Source: Larus michahellis
Taxonomy: Eukaryota; Chordata; Aves; Charadriiformes; Laridae
Length of the DNA stretch: 64,000 bases
NCBI RefSeq assembly: GCF_964199755.1
Contig: NC_133900.1
Span: forward strand, 23,165,701-23,229,700
Direction of reading: 5' to 3'
Shown here: one piece after another, positions 27,755-40,068 of the stretch
How the letters are laid out: every line of letters starts with the position of its first letter
Numbering within the stretch: the stretch's first letter is position 1
Translations under genes and position numbers: made by a program
The notes under the pieces: model-generated
Seen by the model: the letters and a program-made list of their open reading frames with translations, nothing else
Told to the model about the DNA's origin: nothing
The model's database searches: none

Positions 27755-28340
27755 CGCCTCAAATCTTATACTTAGTAATTAGAAAGAAGATCTTGGAGTT
27801 ACAGCGCCATGCCAATGTCAGTTCAGTGTGCAGTCTATGTTAGAGATGCAAATCTGATGTCAGGAGATATAAGCAAAGTAACACAGAATAAAACAGAAAA
27901 TATTATCATGCAACTGTATTAAACAAAAAAAAGAAAAGAAAAAGATGAGTTGCAGTCCCCTCATTTCCAAAGGAGGATAGCAGAACTTCAAAGGGCTCAA
28001 GGAAGGGCAACAAGAATAATCAAATTTCTACTGTTCTGTACAACAAACAAGTAGGACAGGAGAGACATCTTAGAAAAGAGGGAACTGTTGGGGACAAAGT
28101 TCCACATAATTTTGAGTGTCACAGCACAGGCAGACAGGAAGACACACTGTCTCTTCTAGTACAAGGACTGAAAGGTAGTACCATCAAATAAACCTTGCAG
28201 GAACCAGGATCAAAATAAGCAAAGCCACAGGAGGTAGATTTGTGGAACTTGCTAACCATTTATACCGTGGATGCTAAGAGTTTGTGTGGTTCAAGGCAGG
28301 GCCTGGACATACGTTGTGGGTTAATCAATACAGAGGAACC
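27755..28340 (+). mobile_element. Probable ancient CR1/L2-type LINE remnant
   Basis: Several phrases in the right order suggest the thumb and C-terminal region of an ancient LINE on the plus strand: GATCTTGGAGTTACAGCG near 27790, AGGGCTCAAGGAAGGGCAAC near 27995, TTAGAAAAGAGGGAACTG near 28070, and TTTGTGTGGTTCAAGGCAGG near 28283. No frame remains open. The call rests on remembered CR1 wording, so only moderate confidence is given and the limits are loose. Confidence 0.5.
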
Positions 28341-31300
28341 ACTTCTGACTGAATAATTCTACTGGGCATTTGGGAAAGTACTGGGGAGTATGATAGGCCC
28401 CAAGATTCTGGTTGTGGCCACCTTTGGAGCAAGAACTGAATTAAATGGACTCTTCAGCTGATGAAGCATAGCTCCAGAATTTAAGGAACATAAATTGTTA
28501 TTCTCCTCCCAATGCTGTTGTTCAGACTATTTCAAAACAAATCCTTTGTATCATCAACAGAACTCCACTAAATTCCACAGGGTCTCGACATCCAGAAGGC
28601 TTGGCTAACATGGATAAAATAAGAGGAACACAGTCTCTGATCAAACACTTCTACTGCGCTAACACTTGTTAACGCTCAACCAGGAATGCAGGAATATATT
28701 ACTGGCTCTAGGTACGACAATAGGCAAAATAAGCACATGTGGGGAAGCCCCTGTCCCTCCCCAGTAAATCCCACACAACCAATCTGAAGCAAGTGGGAAA
28801 AGTGAGCAAAAAGAAAATGGAATCAAGAAAGTGAACTTTAAGAGAACCGGTACATTGTCATAAAAATGCCTATATGCAATTTTTGAGCCTTCACTACTGC
28901 CAGCCAGTGCTGAGGTTGTACCTCAACAGCTTTTGTCCCTATCTAGTGATGAATCTAGGCCATCTGCTTAGCATGTGCATTATCATAGCATTCAGTAAGG
29001 TAAAACAATATTCTTCGTTTGTGGTTTGTTAACATCCTGTATTGTTATAATCTGACACTGGCCTTTTGACCTACTAGGGGAATTTCAACTTTCATTTTAC
29101 CGTACATTTTTTAAATCCAGAGACTGAGAATAGTTTGGCAACAAAATGTTTGCCAGTGTATAAATCAATCTCTTTCCCACTGCAAAACAATAATATTGAA
29201 AACCAGAAATCTTTTGCCTTCAGGCTTTTCCTTCAATAGCTAAAATGAGAAAGAAAAAACAAACAAACACAGAAAGAATACCTGATTGTACTAGTCTTCC
29301 CAAATAGATAACCACAGAGCTGAAACGTGCAGCCTGCCTCTGTTAAAGCCTGTTTGTAAAACCTGAGCAACAGAAATGCAGAGAGGATTCCCCCTGTGGC
29401 AGATTCTCAAATTGGCAAAGACTTGACATACAAAATTTCATATTCAGTCCCCTAAACCACAGTGTATGATGGGAGAAAAAAAAAAACCAGGGAGGATTTT
29501 TGAGTGTTTTGGTGTGTGAATGCACACTCTGAAGTTACAGCACTGTGGTTATCATTGTAAGACAACATAGCCATGCCTTAAAAGACAACATTTATTCATT
29601 GTGCTGAATGAAGACAGCTTTTTTTCATTAGTTCATACCATAAATAAATACACTTAAGTAGCTGTACTTCAAGACAAAGAACAGAGCACAAGAACTGAAT
29701 CCCCATTCTAGCGCTTCTCTCATTAAATGACACTGCATCACAACACAGCAGGTACCTGGTCTGTCAAGAGACATACGTACAGCAGGGCCTACACAGACCA
29801 TCTAGACATCCTAGCAAGACCATAACAGCAGTTTAAAGATACAGGGAAACACCATAAGCTTTAAAAGGAACAAGATGATCTTCTGAGAATTTACCAGGTC
29901 TCAACCTACGCAAACAGAAAGGCTTAGAAGCCAGAGAGAGCAGCACCAAAGCAACAGTGTCAGGCAATTATATCTCCTCCATTTAGAACTCTGCTTGTGT
30001 GGCTGAAAAGCTATTATAGTCGTGGATCCATCCATAAAAGCCAGTTGGTGTTTGCACTCTGGGAGTTTTGAAACAGGCAGCTTCCCATTCTGGTCCTTGT
30101 CCATCTTGCCAACAGATAATCTGCTTTTCCCAATTGTTACAAAACCAGGCTCACGCCCATCCCTCTACCATACTCCAAGCTCACCACCAACCACAGAAAG
30201 AAGCGATCTGGGCAGAGACACTCAGTCTGCAGCTCATGTAAACTTCTCTGAAAAAGCACTTGGGACCTAAATGTATCTACTGCAGTACTAGAACCTTAAA
30301 CTGTTAACAAGCTTTTTAAAGGAACGCATGACTGACTTTTGTGAGAAAGTAATGTCTCAAAGACTGGTCTTATTTGGATAAGATATGAAGTCATGTGCCA
30401 TATAATTGTATTTCCAGGACACCTGGAGGGGGAATGACAACACATCTCTTCGATCAGAAAGTATTTTGCTAAGCTCATTTGTCCCAACCTGTCTGGTTTT
30501 GCACATGCATGATGACAGTAGTCACTGACACTGGACAAAGGCGTATGAAGTTGAACTTCAAGAATTACTATTACAGCCTTTCCTATTTGTTCATTTTTGT
30601 TACACAACTAACAAGCAGTTTCTAAGAATAGAGCTGTGAGCTCTGTATCACCCAGTGTCTCACTTGAGATAAAATGCAGTTCCTGTGTGTTTCAGCAAAA
30701 TAACTTAAAATTTCTCTAGAGCAACTCAAAAGTAGCCTGTGATACCTTCCTGAAGTATTTGAAGAGGAAGTCAAGGCCAGAGTTTGCATGGTGACAGCAA
30801 ATGGCTCAATCAGTTTTCATGTGGGTTTGTTTACTGGCTATTACACAAGAATTTCTTTTGAACTTTTGACACCACTCACCACCCAGTATTGTGAGGCTCC
30901 AGTGACAACACCACAGATTGATTCTGCCCTGAAAATGTGAAAGTATTTATTGGCTTTTGAAAGTACAGAAGAAAGCACTCTTATCTCTCACTCGAGAGTG
31001 TCCCTTCCCTTTAAGTGACCTCCCCCATTCCAAAAGGAAAACAAGTATTGTTCCAATTTGAGCTACCCAACGTGTTTGCCAGATCTCAGTTTCTTGCCAA
31101 CCACAACAAAGCACCTCTTTGTCTTAGGCCCACCGGGATGATCATATCGGTGGCCAAACAGCTTACGCGCCACCAAGGCTTACTCCGAAAGGTAACATAC
31201 TTAGAACACCAAGTGTTTCAGAGTTTTGGTATACATTACAACAACTAGTAATTATACAACAACTTTTGAAAGAATGTCTGCAAAACCCCCAGAAGGTTCA

Positions 31301-32879
31301 TGACACACTCACTCTGTAAGCACACGCTGCAGCAATAACAGCTAACCCATGGTGACACCATTCAAGAAAAACACTCTGATTTGATTTCCTCTCTTCAGAA
31401 TACCTCCATTTTGTTTTCCCTTTTCTTAAGCAGAGAAATACACACAACATCTAGGTCCAGAAGTCAGATTTCTTCCTGGAAATCATAAAGAACAAGAACT
31501 TGAAGGACCTATTCAGTTTTCCACCTATATGGCAACAGAATCAGCGGGCCAAACTTAGAGAACTGTGTCTCATCAGCAGTGCATTTGTATTGGTCTCCAC
31601 AGTTCTTCACCTAAAAAGAAGTGTGAAACAAAACTAGTAGAGGTTAACACTTGTATTATTTTGTGGGTATATCAGGAACAGTTTTATCAGGTTTGATGTA
31701 CGTTCAACTAAGAGGAAATTGGTAACTGAAGTTTTAATACTGGCAACACTTAAATGTGCAGACAGCTCTCAAAAAACCCCATTTGGATACAAACGGAAAA
31801 AACAAACAAACAGGACTAATCATCCTTGTAAATGTGTGCTGGACCTCCTGAAAATAGATTATACTTACACAAAAAGAAGCTATTTGAGTTCACTCAGAAA
31901 TCTTGCAAAAATTCAACTATTTCCTCTGTAAATACGGCACACCATCTTAACCTGTATGACATCCAGTCCTAATCCTTACCCTTTATTAATCAACCCTACT
32001 TACTTTACATTAAGCTATAACTCTCACAGTAATTCATTTTCTCATTCAGACTTAACAATCACTCCAAATTTTAACATAAGCTGAAAACATCGACTCTGAA
32101 GTTCATAACCTTAATAAGTTTACTTTCTGAAAAAGAAACTTTTTTTTTAAATTTCTGTTGCAGTTCTTTATGCATCCTGAAGAAGCTCCTCTTCTTGTAA
32201 TGCCCTAACCACATTATATTTGCAATGCCCAGCAATTGAAGGAAAAATGTTAGGAATGGTCAACATTTACCACGTACTGCTACCTGACTTTTTAGACATT
32301 TCAGATTCTTGTTCTAATAAAATTCTGTAGCAACTCCTACACCAGTAACTATGACAGTATAAAAAGTAACTTCTTGAAGACTACTACTCTAATGGTCAAA
32401 TATAATTCAGATATCAAATGATCCATCTCTGCTCTATACATATTTTTGCATATTTTGCATGTTTGGTCACCACACTTGTGTGACTAAAAAAGTACTGATT
32501 TATAGTAAGTCCATAAAATCTGCTAGCCATTCTATACACATGTAAAACCAATTAGTGGGATCATTAGCTGGTACCATCAACTGTTTTATACAGTTATAAA
32601 TATAGTTACGTATACAGTATAAAAACCGGCCTTTTTATATTAAGCCAAGAGAAGAGCGTATCTACCTCCTCAATACCTGCACCACAAGAGATGCCTATTA
32701 CAAACAGCCCAAGACCTCTACAGGCTGCAAATGATTGATCACTACCTTTTGAACCTGATGGTCTAACTGGTTTTTCCACCCACTCTGCAGTCCTCCTACC
32801 CAGCCCATATCTCCACGATCTTGAATAGATATCATCAGCAACTTGATATTCTCCCTTCATCCACAGAACCAATCGTTTA
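28341..32879. other. Gene-free stretch, IL2 upstream region, middle
   Basis: Nothing recognisable was found: there are no long frames, no tandem arrays beyond short homopolymers, and no transposon ends. Unremarkable AT-rich DNA. Confidence 0.5.
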
Positions 32880-33060
32880 ATTACAGAAGGCAATCAAGCT
32901 GGTAAAGCAGAAGGTGCCCTGTGGTAAATCTGTACTGGCCCACGGTCACTTCCTTGTCCTTCAAGTCCCCAAAGACTTGTTCTATAACTTCCGCAGGGAC
33001 TGTGGTGACACTGACAAGCCTCTAGTTCTTTAGATCCTTCTCCTCATCCCTTTTTGTTGT
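32880..33060 (-). mobile_element. Possible CR1 RT remnant, antisense
   Basis: The order of phrases (AGAAGGCAATCAAGCTGG, a CTTGTTCTATAACTTCCGC stretch, then GTGACACTGACAAGCCTC) resembles the antisense of the CR1 reverse-transcriptase region seen at 10080-10260 in this window, where GGTCAGGCTGACAGGC appears. It is strongly diverged and short. Confidence 0.45.
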
Positions 33061-36000
33061 TGCTTTTGCTTTTTACTAGTCAGTGGAGATAAGCAATCAC
33101 CGTGATCTTTGGTTGCATGTATTTAACATAACCATCTAAATATGCAGAGGGGAGAGACCTATACTATGAGATCTCTCACTGCACTGTTAGGGAGAACGTG
33201 TTTAGCCGATGCCAAGTATGGGGACGGGAAACACCAAGACTCCGCTGAAGTCCATCACCCCATACCTTAACTAAAACCACACCTATTAAACAATTACAAT
33301 CAAGACTTTTAGGAGGATAAAAACTCATGTGTCAGGCAGCTCCTAAGGAAAAGTTAAAATGACTTTCCCCAAGAACAGGATCTTTATCATTATCAGAACT
33401 TTTTTTATTTTTTAAAGTGTTCTCTCTTAATGGTGGTCCTTTCAATGAAAAATTACTTCAAACACAGGTTTTGTAAAGAAATTCCCAATTGTTAACTATT
33501 TTCAGATCATTTTAGTTAACCCTCTGAAACCAAACACCTTTCTTAAAAAAAAAAAAAAAAACCCGAAACAAAACCCAAAAAACCCAAACACAACGAAACC
33601 ACTGATATTCTTGCAGGAAAAATTCACTCTAAGAATTACTCACTTTGAGTTTTTTTTTTTGGCACTTTCTCCTGAAGCAGTGGGTACTTGCCCTAATAAG
33701 GGACAGTATTCAACTAGTTAAAACAACTGTTCTAATCCAATATGGCAACTACTTGCTCCTCTTTTACCCCTTGCTTGATCTGTCCTTGTCACACAAGCCA
33801 TCCAAAGGATATTTTCCTGCATCATCCTTTATCATCCCAGTGGCGATACCACATGCATTGGCAAATCGGCAAAATACATGCTATAATACCATCAGAAGCA
33901 AGCAAAAAAGAAAATGCATTTAATGTTTTCTCCTGCTTTTTCTTATCTTTCCTTATAAACACAGCCATCAGTTCACTCCTATATTTAAATACTAATACAT
34001 TACGGAATCTATTGCATTTATCCGAAAACTGTTCTACTTGTAGTATCTATTAAAAATGTATTGCAACACGGAGACAGAGATTACTGGCTGTAACTCAAAT
34101 ACTGCCATGGTTGTTCTTGCTCAACAGAAAATACAAGAGTCACCTATTCACTAGGCTAGAGATTTTGAGTTTTAGGATCACAGGGACTTGTGAAGCAAGT
34201 GCTCTGCTCTACAGGGTTTATTAAACTCGTACGATTTAGTGCTCATTTTTTTAAACTTTTATTCTTTTGTTATTAACCTAATACCTTCAATAAAAATAAT
34301 TTTCCATTTCTTAAATGCAGGGAGGATCATGAACCTCTGCTACTGCTTGACTGAAGAGAAAGACTGAGAAAAGGCTGAAGAAGGAAAGAGGTGGTTATCT
34401 CCTTCTGAGGGCTTAAAATCAGATGAAGAACAACTGCCACTCAAATTGTTACTCAAATCTTCACTTCAACATGTTTACATAAGTGTCCCTACTGAGCAGA
34501 ATAAGACTATTAAAGGCTTACTACTTTCCACGGGTTATTGCATAGAATTAGGAGATCTGCAAACAGAAGACAACATCTACTATTCAAAATTCTTTAAAAC
34601 TGTCCTAGAACACAGCTACAAAGAGTTAAATCAACAGACCATGATCACAAATTGATGGTTATCACCTTCATCAGACACATGAACAAACTCTGCTGCGGTT
34701 CCTATGACACTACTGACAGTAATCTTGTCAAAGCATGCTACTATAGTAGGAGTCTGAAAAACACCTGCACACAAACTAAAGCACACCAAACAAGACATTC
34801 ACAATGACTAGCTGAATACGCCTTTGTTCTGGTGAGGGAGAAAGGAGGCAAGCACCTTGATCAACAAGATGCCTAATACCTCAATGAAACCAAAACTTCT
34901 CTCCAAAATTCACCAGTCATCAGGTTTGCAAGGGGAAAAAAAGAAAAAAAAAGACATGCAAGCTTTCAGTTCAGAAAGACACAAAAAAATAAGAGCCTAA
35001 ACTGAGAGGACTCAGATCCTATGTAAAAACTTTTCCAGACTTTGAAGTTGTAGAGGGGATTAGTCAGTGTGTGTCATTTACTTTAATTTTTTAAAAGAGA
35101 AATGAGCCCTTATTCTTTGTATTAGGCACAAGTGCTACAAAAAGTATAAACAATCCACTAAAACAACCACAAGACACAAACATTCTTCTCCCTTCCCAGC
35201 TCCCCGATCCGCAAATATTTTTTCCCCTCTAACTTACTTGCTTTACTGATAAGGAAGTGCTTGGAGCAACCTCTAAGCTGCTAAAAACTACTCCAGAAAG
35301 GTGTCAGATTCAGAATCTGAAATTCAGAGCTTCCAAATGTATTTCCATGGAATGTTTTGTAAAGAGAGAAACCTCTGTATTTTTATACAGCTGATACAGG
35401 AAAGACTGAACAGTGTTGAAAACAGTAAGTAATAATTACAAACAAAAACATGTCTTGTGCTCACTATTGAGGTACTTCTTAATACTTTACACAGTCAAAA
35501 CACATTAACTTAAACCAAACAACTAAAAACCTATAAAAGGACCTAATTTTATAAGCACCCTGGAGAAAAGCTGACAATCCAGTGCTCAGCAGCTCACCTT
35601 TGCAGTCGTAACTCCTGTCTGAAATTGGTTACTGTCAAGAGTAAGTACCAGAGACAAAAGATATCGTGCCAGAAAGGGTTTCAAACTGCATAAATACTAC
35701 ATATTGCAAGCTACAATAGCTACTAGGACTTCTATATGACCATACATATTAAATGTTTGTACTTCTTTCAAAACCAGGAAATGAAGACCAAGCTCTCCAG
35801 GAGCTGGGACTGCACTGTTAATTAACAGCAGTTTAATGGTTAGCAGAAAACAGGCACTAATAAAAAGAATTCTAGTAATGGACTGTATTTAATCCAAGCA
35901 AAAGCATACTCTACCCAACTTTGAACAGATCCACTCCCCCTCAGATTACATGATCGGAACATGTGAAGTAGGTTTCCACATGTAGTTTTACACGCAATGT

Positions 36001-36950
36001 CAAGTGAAGTAGTTACGCTCCCAGCCTTGCTCGTCCTGAATGCTACAAAAACTTCAAAGCACAGTAGCACGCAAACCCAGAATTTACTCCACACAGCTTC
36101 AGCAGCTAAATTCACTGAGCAAAAGAACCATGTTTTACATAATGTTAGAGACTTCTGGGCAGCAGGGGGAGTGTTTGGCTCAGAACTACACTCAAAATGA
36201 AGAAAACTATGGGTTTTAAACCCCGCATATAGCATTCCAAAGATATTGGCCAACAGACCCCTGAACCAGAAAGGAAAAACAATTCAGCAATACTTATGCA
36301 ACACTTCAGTGGCAAATGACTGCTCACTCTCAACTTCAGTACTGTGATAGATACCACAAAATGCCGTGGGTTAGCTATCAGTAAAAAAATGTGTAAATAT
36401 TTTGAAAAGCAGTGCATCTTCCTCATAAGCTAAGAAAAGTGACAGGTGCACAGAAAGAAAAGAAAACAGCATTAAGATACACAGTAATAGAAAAAATGGT
36501 TTAACATCCCAAAGCAGAGAATCCTGCTGGAGTTTTTTTCATAAACATTTTAAATTTGATGGTATAAAGACTGACTTTACGCACCTAAGCTCACACTAAC
36601 TGTCTCTGCAAAAGATGACAGGTAAAACCACCTTCAGACAGGAAGCCAACTTTCTTCCTGTTGTTTAATCAACAATTACTAAAACAAGAATGCTTCTTTC
36701 TCCTTCACTTAAATGATGCTACAGAATTTGTGGAAGGATACATGTATAAAGACAAACAAACAAAATGGTTAAATTACAAATCTGCAGAAAAACATTTTAT
36801 GTGGCAGTGGTATGTTCTATGGCATATTCTATGGGGGAGTGGGACAGCGCATGAGGGAAAAAGTGTTTCATGCAGAAAGCACAGAGAGAGACTGCCAAAA
36901 CTGAGTGTGGGCTTCTCTTACACCAGTGAATGTAGGTAAAATCCCTCTCG
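33061..36950. other. Gene-free stretch immediately upstream of IL2
   Basis: No exon or fresh repeat is recognised. A poly-A and AAACCC-rich simple-sequence patch lies at 33545-33600. This interval would contain any proximal enhancer of IL2 beyond the core promoter, but nothing else can be pointed to. Confidence 0.5.
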
Positions 36951-36954
36951 CTTT

Positions 36955-37080
36955 ATAAAAATTCCAAAGTGTCATCAGGGGAGGAAAAACAAAAGTAATG
37001 ATTCTTGCCATACAGGTAGAACATATGAAAAAATGTGTAATAAAACCTCTTTTACATGACGCCCCCATCTTTTTCCCCCC
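36955..37080 (+). promoter_or_regulatory. IL2: IL2 proximal promoter/enhancer (CD28RE-AP1, NFAT, Oct-like)
   Basis: Upstream of the TATA box lies a string of elements in the order known from the mammalian IL2 promoter. They are a CD28-response/AP-1 composite (AATTCCAAAGTGTCATCA, about 36959-36976), an NFAT core (AGGAAAAAC, about 36982-36990), a GAAAAAATGTGTAATAAAAC block (37027-37046) corresponding to the distal NFAT/Oct region, and a CGCCCCCATCTTTTTCCC block (37060-37077) corresponding to the pyrimidine-rich and proximal NFAT site. The comparison is with the human promoter from memory. The arrangement implies activation by T-cell receptor calcium/NFAT signalling plus CD28 co-stimulation. Factor binding is inferred, not shown. 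Confidence 0.88.
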
Positions 37081-37092
37081 CAGAAAGAAGAG

Positions 37093-37100
37093 TATAAATA
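37093..37100 (+). promoter_or_regulatory. IL2: IL2 TATA box
   Basis: TATAAATA lies 85-92 bases before the first ATG. A start site about 30 bases downstream would give a leader of roughly 60 nucleotides, which is normal for IL2. Confidence 0.9.
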
Positions 37101-37184
37101 CACTAAACAGCTTAATGACAACTTATCAGCTCTGATCATATATCGCAACTCAAATACTAGCATAGAGAGAATCAGAACACTGAC

Positions 37185-37325
37185 ATGATGTGCAAAGTAC
37201 TGATCTTCAGCTATATTTCAGCAGTAATGCTTATGACTGCAGCTTATGGAACACCTCTATCACCAGAAGAGAGACTTCTGAGAACTTTAATAAAAGATTT
37301 AGAATTCCTGGAAAAAAGCAAGGAT
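37185..37325 (+). CDS. IL2: IL2 exon 1 (signal peptide and first helix)
   Basis: Codes residues 1-47, from MMCKVLIF through the predicted cleavage after AAYG to LEFLEKSKD. The donor is GAT|GTAAGT. Intron 1 is only 85 bases. Confidence 0.97.
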
Positions 37326-40026
37326 GTAAGTAGTTGATTTTCTTTTATTATAAGATCCTTTTCTATTTATTTTTTCACAAAACTTAACTTTTTCTCTTCC
37401 TTCTCTACAGAAGATTCATTTTGACCTTTACACACCAAATGAGAAACAGGTGAGTTTAAATTTTCTGTTTTCAGAATAACTTCTAAGGTATGGCTACTTT
37501 AAAATTCTGTATTGTTGAGTTACACCAAAACAGTTTGCTTATCAGAAGGGCAGATACAAAAGACAAATCTGAACAGTTTGAATTCAGTGTAGGGAATGCA
37601 GTTTCTTAAAGACACTGCATTTGTGTTTTGATTTGTATTCTCAAACATTAACTGGCAGATGCACAATATTACCTCATTGTTCTGTGCAGTATGTACCACA
37701 AAATTAATCCTCCCTGTTCATCCTGCTTAATACACACTTGAATTCACAGGAAAAAAAATGTTTTATGAATCATTTAAACATTGTATAAGATTCGCAGGAG
37801 GCAATACTGTTGTATTAACACTAACACAAGAACAATTTTGAGAATGAAACTAGACTTAGAAATAGATTATCTGTATGAAGTATCTATAGGAAATCACCAA
37901 TGTTTTATCTAAAGTAGATGCAGAGCCTCCAGCAGGTTCTGGTAAGAAGTTACAAGCCTTCTATATCCCATCAATGATGAAACTCAGTTATGTTCTACCT
38001 AGCTCTTTTCAGGAACAAAAATTTACCAAGCCATTCTGGGTATATATTCTATTCATGTTTTATGGTATTTAGTTAATACCTAAGACTTAGTTCCACAAGA
38101 ATACTACCATTGTGGTTGCTTCTTTCTAAAAAAACTGCACATTAGAGTGCAGATAGTGTTCTAAGTACAGCTTTGCCACAGACTATTCATAATTGACAGG
38201 CTGCTGATCTGTACTACTTTTCTTTTTAATTCAGCGTCCAAGTATACTAACAAACAAGAGCTTCAAGTTGTTTGGTATTAGGAAGCAGTTAAAATCTTTA
38301 CACAAGTTATGTTAACTACTTTGAACCTCCAATTAAGTTTTTAATCCAGAAGAATTCTCACTTAACAGTAATTTTGTTTCAGTAAAGATTTAAAGCCAGA
38401 TTCTGCAACCACTTCCTTATCTGAGTCATTTTTCTCATACGCTGGCAACATCAAGACGTAACTATTTCAGAGCTCCAGTGTTTAAATGCAAATGTATGAG
38501 GCTGATTAAAAACATTGTCACTGAGAGCCTGAAATAGCTTGTAAGAGTGACGTGTAAAGTTATTTTTCATATTCAAAAGCCAGATCAGACACAGACATTA
38601 GACAGAGCAACCAAAGTGCGTTAATTGAAAGCTGGCTCTAAAAAGCCACTGCAAAACGGACAGAGGCTTTGACTATTAACGCTTTTGCTAAGATGTGATT
38701 TCCATCTGACAACCGGGAGTGAGGCTCAGTTTCGGAGCAAATACTACAGCTTCATGTTCCCAGGAGATATTCCAACACTTCAAGTGTCCTGTGAAGATTA
38801 CTCACGTTTCAAAAGCTACAATAATCTACCACAGAACTAAGGCCACATGTAACATCTTACAATACGACTTTAAGGGGAACAAATGAAGTATACGTTGTAG
38901 AAAATCAACAGCTTCATCCCTGATATGAGGATAAAACCAAGAGGCAACCAAGATTTTTTTTTTAAATTTAATCAATTATCCGCAGGAAACAAGTTATACA
39001 TATAATGATTTTGCTGACTTTTTTAGGAGTGCAGATGGCAAGCTCTACAATGTTACCTGACAGAAATGGACACCTTAGAGAATGAAATCGAAGATGAGGA
39101 TGTTGATAATCTTGAGAACATCAAAAAGAATCTCCAGAGTCTTATGGTAGGCAAACTTTCTATCCAGTTTTTTTTTAAAAAAAAAAAAAAAAAAAAAGAG
39201 AGAGAGAAGAAAAAAAATGTTTCAGTGTTAGTGAAAAACAATGGTAGAATCAGTGGTTTTATGCCTCAAGGTCTATCATCTCTTAAGAAGATAGGATTTT
39301 ATACAAAAATATCGTAACATTAAACTGTGTGGTATCTATTTGCATGATAATCCAATATAGTAAAACAGATTTGAGCCCTATTAGTTATACAAGTCAACAT
39401 TGAAAAAAATATGACTTTTTTTTCTTTACTGAATCATGCAAGGCATCTTATGCTGACAAAACTTGCTTTTAGGAGCGTAACAATTACTTACATAAGCAAT
39501 GACTTCAAAAACCATGCCATAAATTTATGACTGTGAAGGACCCAACAATGAACTTAGCACACCTTTATACACTACAGAAACAAATTCCATGGCTAAGAGA
39601 TCCTTGTATCATTTTAGAAATCCTTTTCAGGCTAGAAATTAAGATTTACCTCTGCTACAATATTTATCATAGAGGGTGAATGTGTTTAGCTTGTAGTATT
39701 TTTACATTTACAAAAATCTCCTTTATACGCAGACTTTTCATCGTATCATCCCTTAACACTTACCAACTGAAAAAAGCCAATTCCCTGAAATATTAAGGAT
39801 TCTTTTTTCTTAAAAGAAAAACTTAACATACAGAAGTTCACGTATTAATGTTAAAACTAGCTGGCAAGAGAGCTATCACCAATCAACAAAAATATCTGTA
39901 TTGCAGGACCTGAGTACCCCAGGAACTGGATGCAAGATCTGTGAAGCTAATGACAAGAAGAAGTTTCCTGCATTCCACCAAGAACTGAGCAACTTCCTGA
40001 AATCTATGCTAAAAAAAGCCAGATAA
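37185..40026 (+). CDS. IL2: Interleukin-2, complete, 4 exons, 139 aa
   Basis: Join 37185-37325, 37411-37449, 39027-39146, 39907-40026. All introns are GT-AG and all are in phase 0. IL2 is a secreted four-helix cytokine made by activated T cells; it drives lymphocyte growth through the IL-2 receptor beta/common-gamma chains and JAK-STAT signalling. The protein starts MMCKVLIFSYISAVMLMTAA, a signal peptide of about 22 residues. The mature chain has cysteines at 62, 69, 109 and 112 (ECRW, LQCY, GCKICE), the avian IL2 pattern, and ends LKKAR. Its length is close to chicken IL2 (143 residues). LIKDLEFLE (first helix) and CKICEANDKKKFPAF (before the last helix) are strongly avian IL2-like. I see no N-glycosylation sequon. 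The four-exon structure separates it from IL21, which has five. ADAD1 lies convergently downstream, as in other amniotes. Either of the two adjacent ATGs could start translation; the first is used here. Confidence 0.97.
37411..37449 (+). CDS. IL2: IL2 exon 2 (mini-exon)
   Basis: Thirteen codons, KIHFDLYTPNEKQ, between a pyrimidine-rich CTACAG acceptor and a CAG|GTGAGT donor. A very short second exon is characteristic of IL2. Intron 2 is 1577 bases. Confidence 0.95.
39027..39146 (+). CDS. IL2: IL2 exon 3 (middle helices)
   Basis: Forty codons, residues 61-100, starting ECRWQALQCYLTEMDTLENE and ending KKNLQSLM. It holds cysteines 62 and 69 and an acidic stretch EIEDEDVDNLE. The acceptor is TTTTTTAG; the donor ATG|GTAGGC is followed 21 bases later by a T/A homopolymer pair. 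Confidence 0.96.
39168..39198 (+). repeat. T-run followed by A-run in IL2 intron 3
   Basis: About nine T are followed directly by about 21 A, beginning 21 bases after the exon 3 donor, then GA-rich sequence. It could fold into a weak A/T hairpin. Probably a slippage-prone microsatellite. Confidence 0.85.
39907..40026 (+). CDS. IL2: IL2 exon 4 (last helix and stop)
   Basis: Residues 101-139 and TAA. It contains the paired cysteines GCKICE (109 and 112) and the final helix FHQELSNFLKSMLKK. The acceptor is ATTGCAG. Confidence 0.97.
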   Translation, partial: DLSTPGTGCKICEANDKKKFPAFHQELSNFLKSMLKKAR

Positions 40027-40049
40027 CCATTTTTATTTTCACTGCTATG

Positions 40050-40068
40050 TTATTTATTTAAGTATTTA
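40050..40068 (+). promoter_or_regulatory. IL2: IL2 3'UTR AU-rich element
   Basis: TTATTTATTTA is followed by a further ATTTA, 24-42 bases after the stop. It includes the UUAUUUAUU-type nonamer that, in cytokine mRNAs, directs rapid decay through ARE-binding proteins. It is placed as expected for IL2. Confidence 0.85.

Noticed and set aside
37185-40026. Alternative identity of the cytokine gene as IL21
   Set aside because: The paired cysteines recall IL21, but the four-exon structure, 13-codon second exon, signal peptide and CKICEAN motif fit avian IL2, and its position beside ADAD1 agrees.
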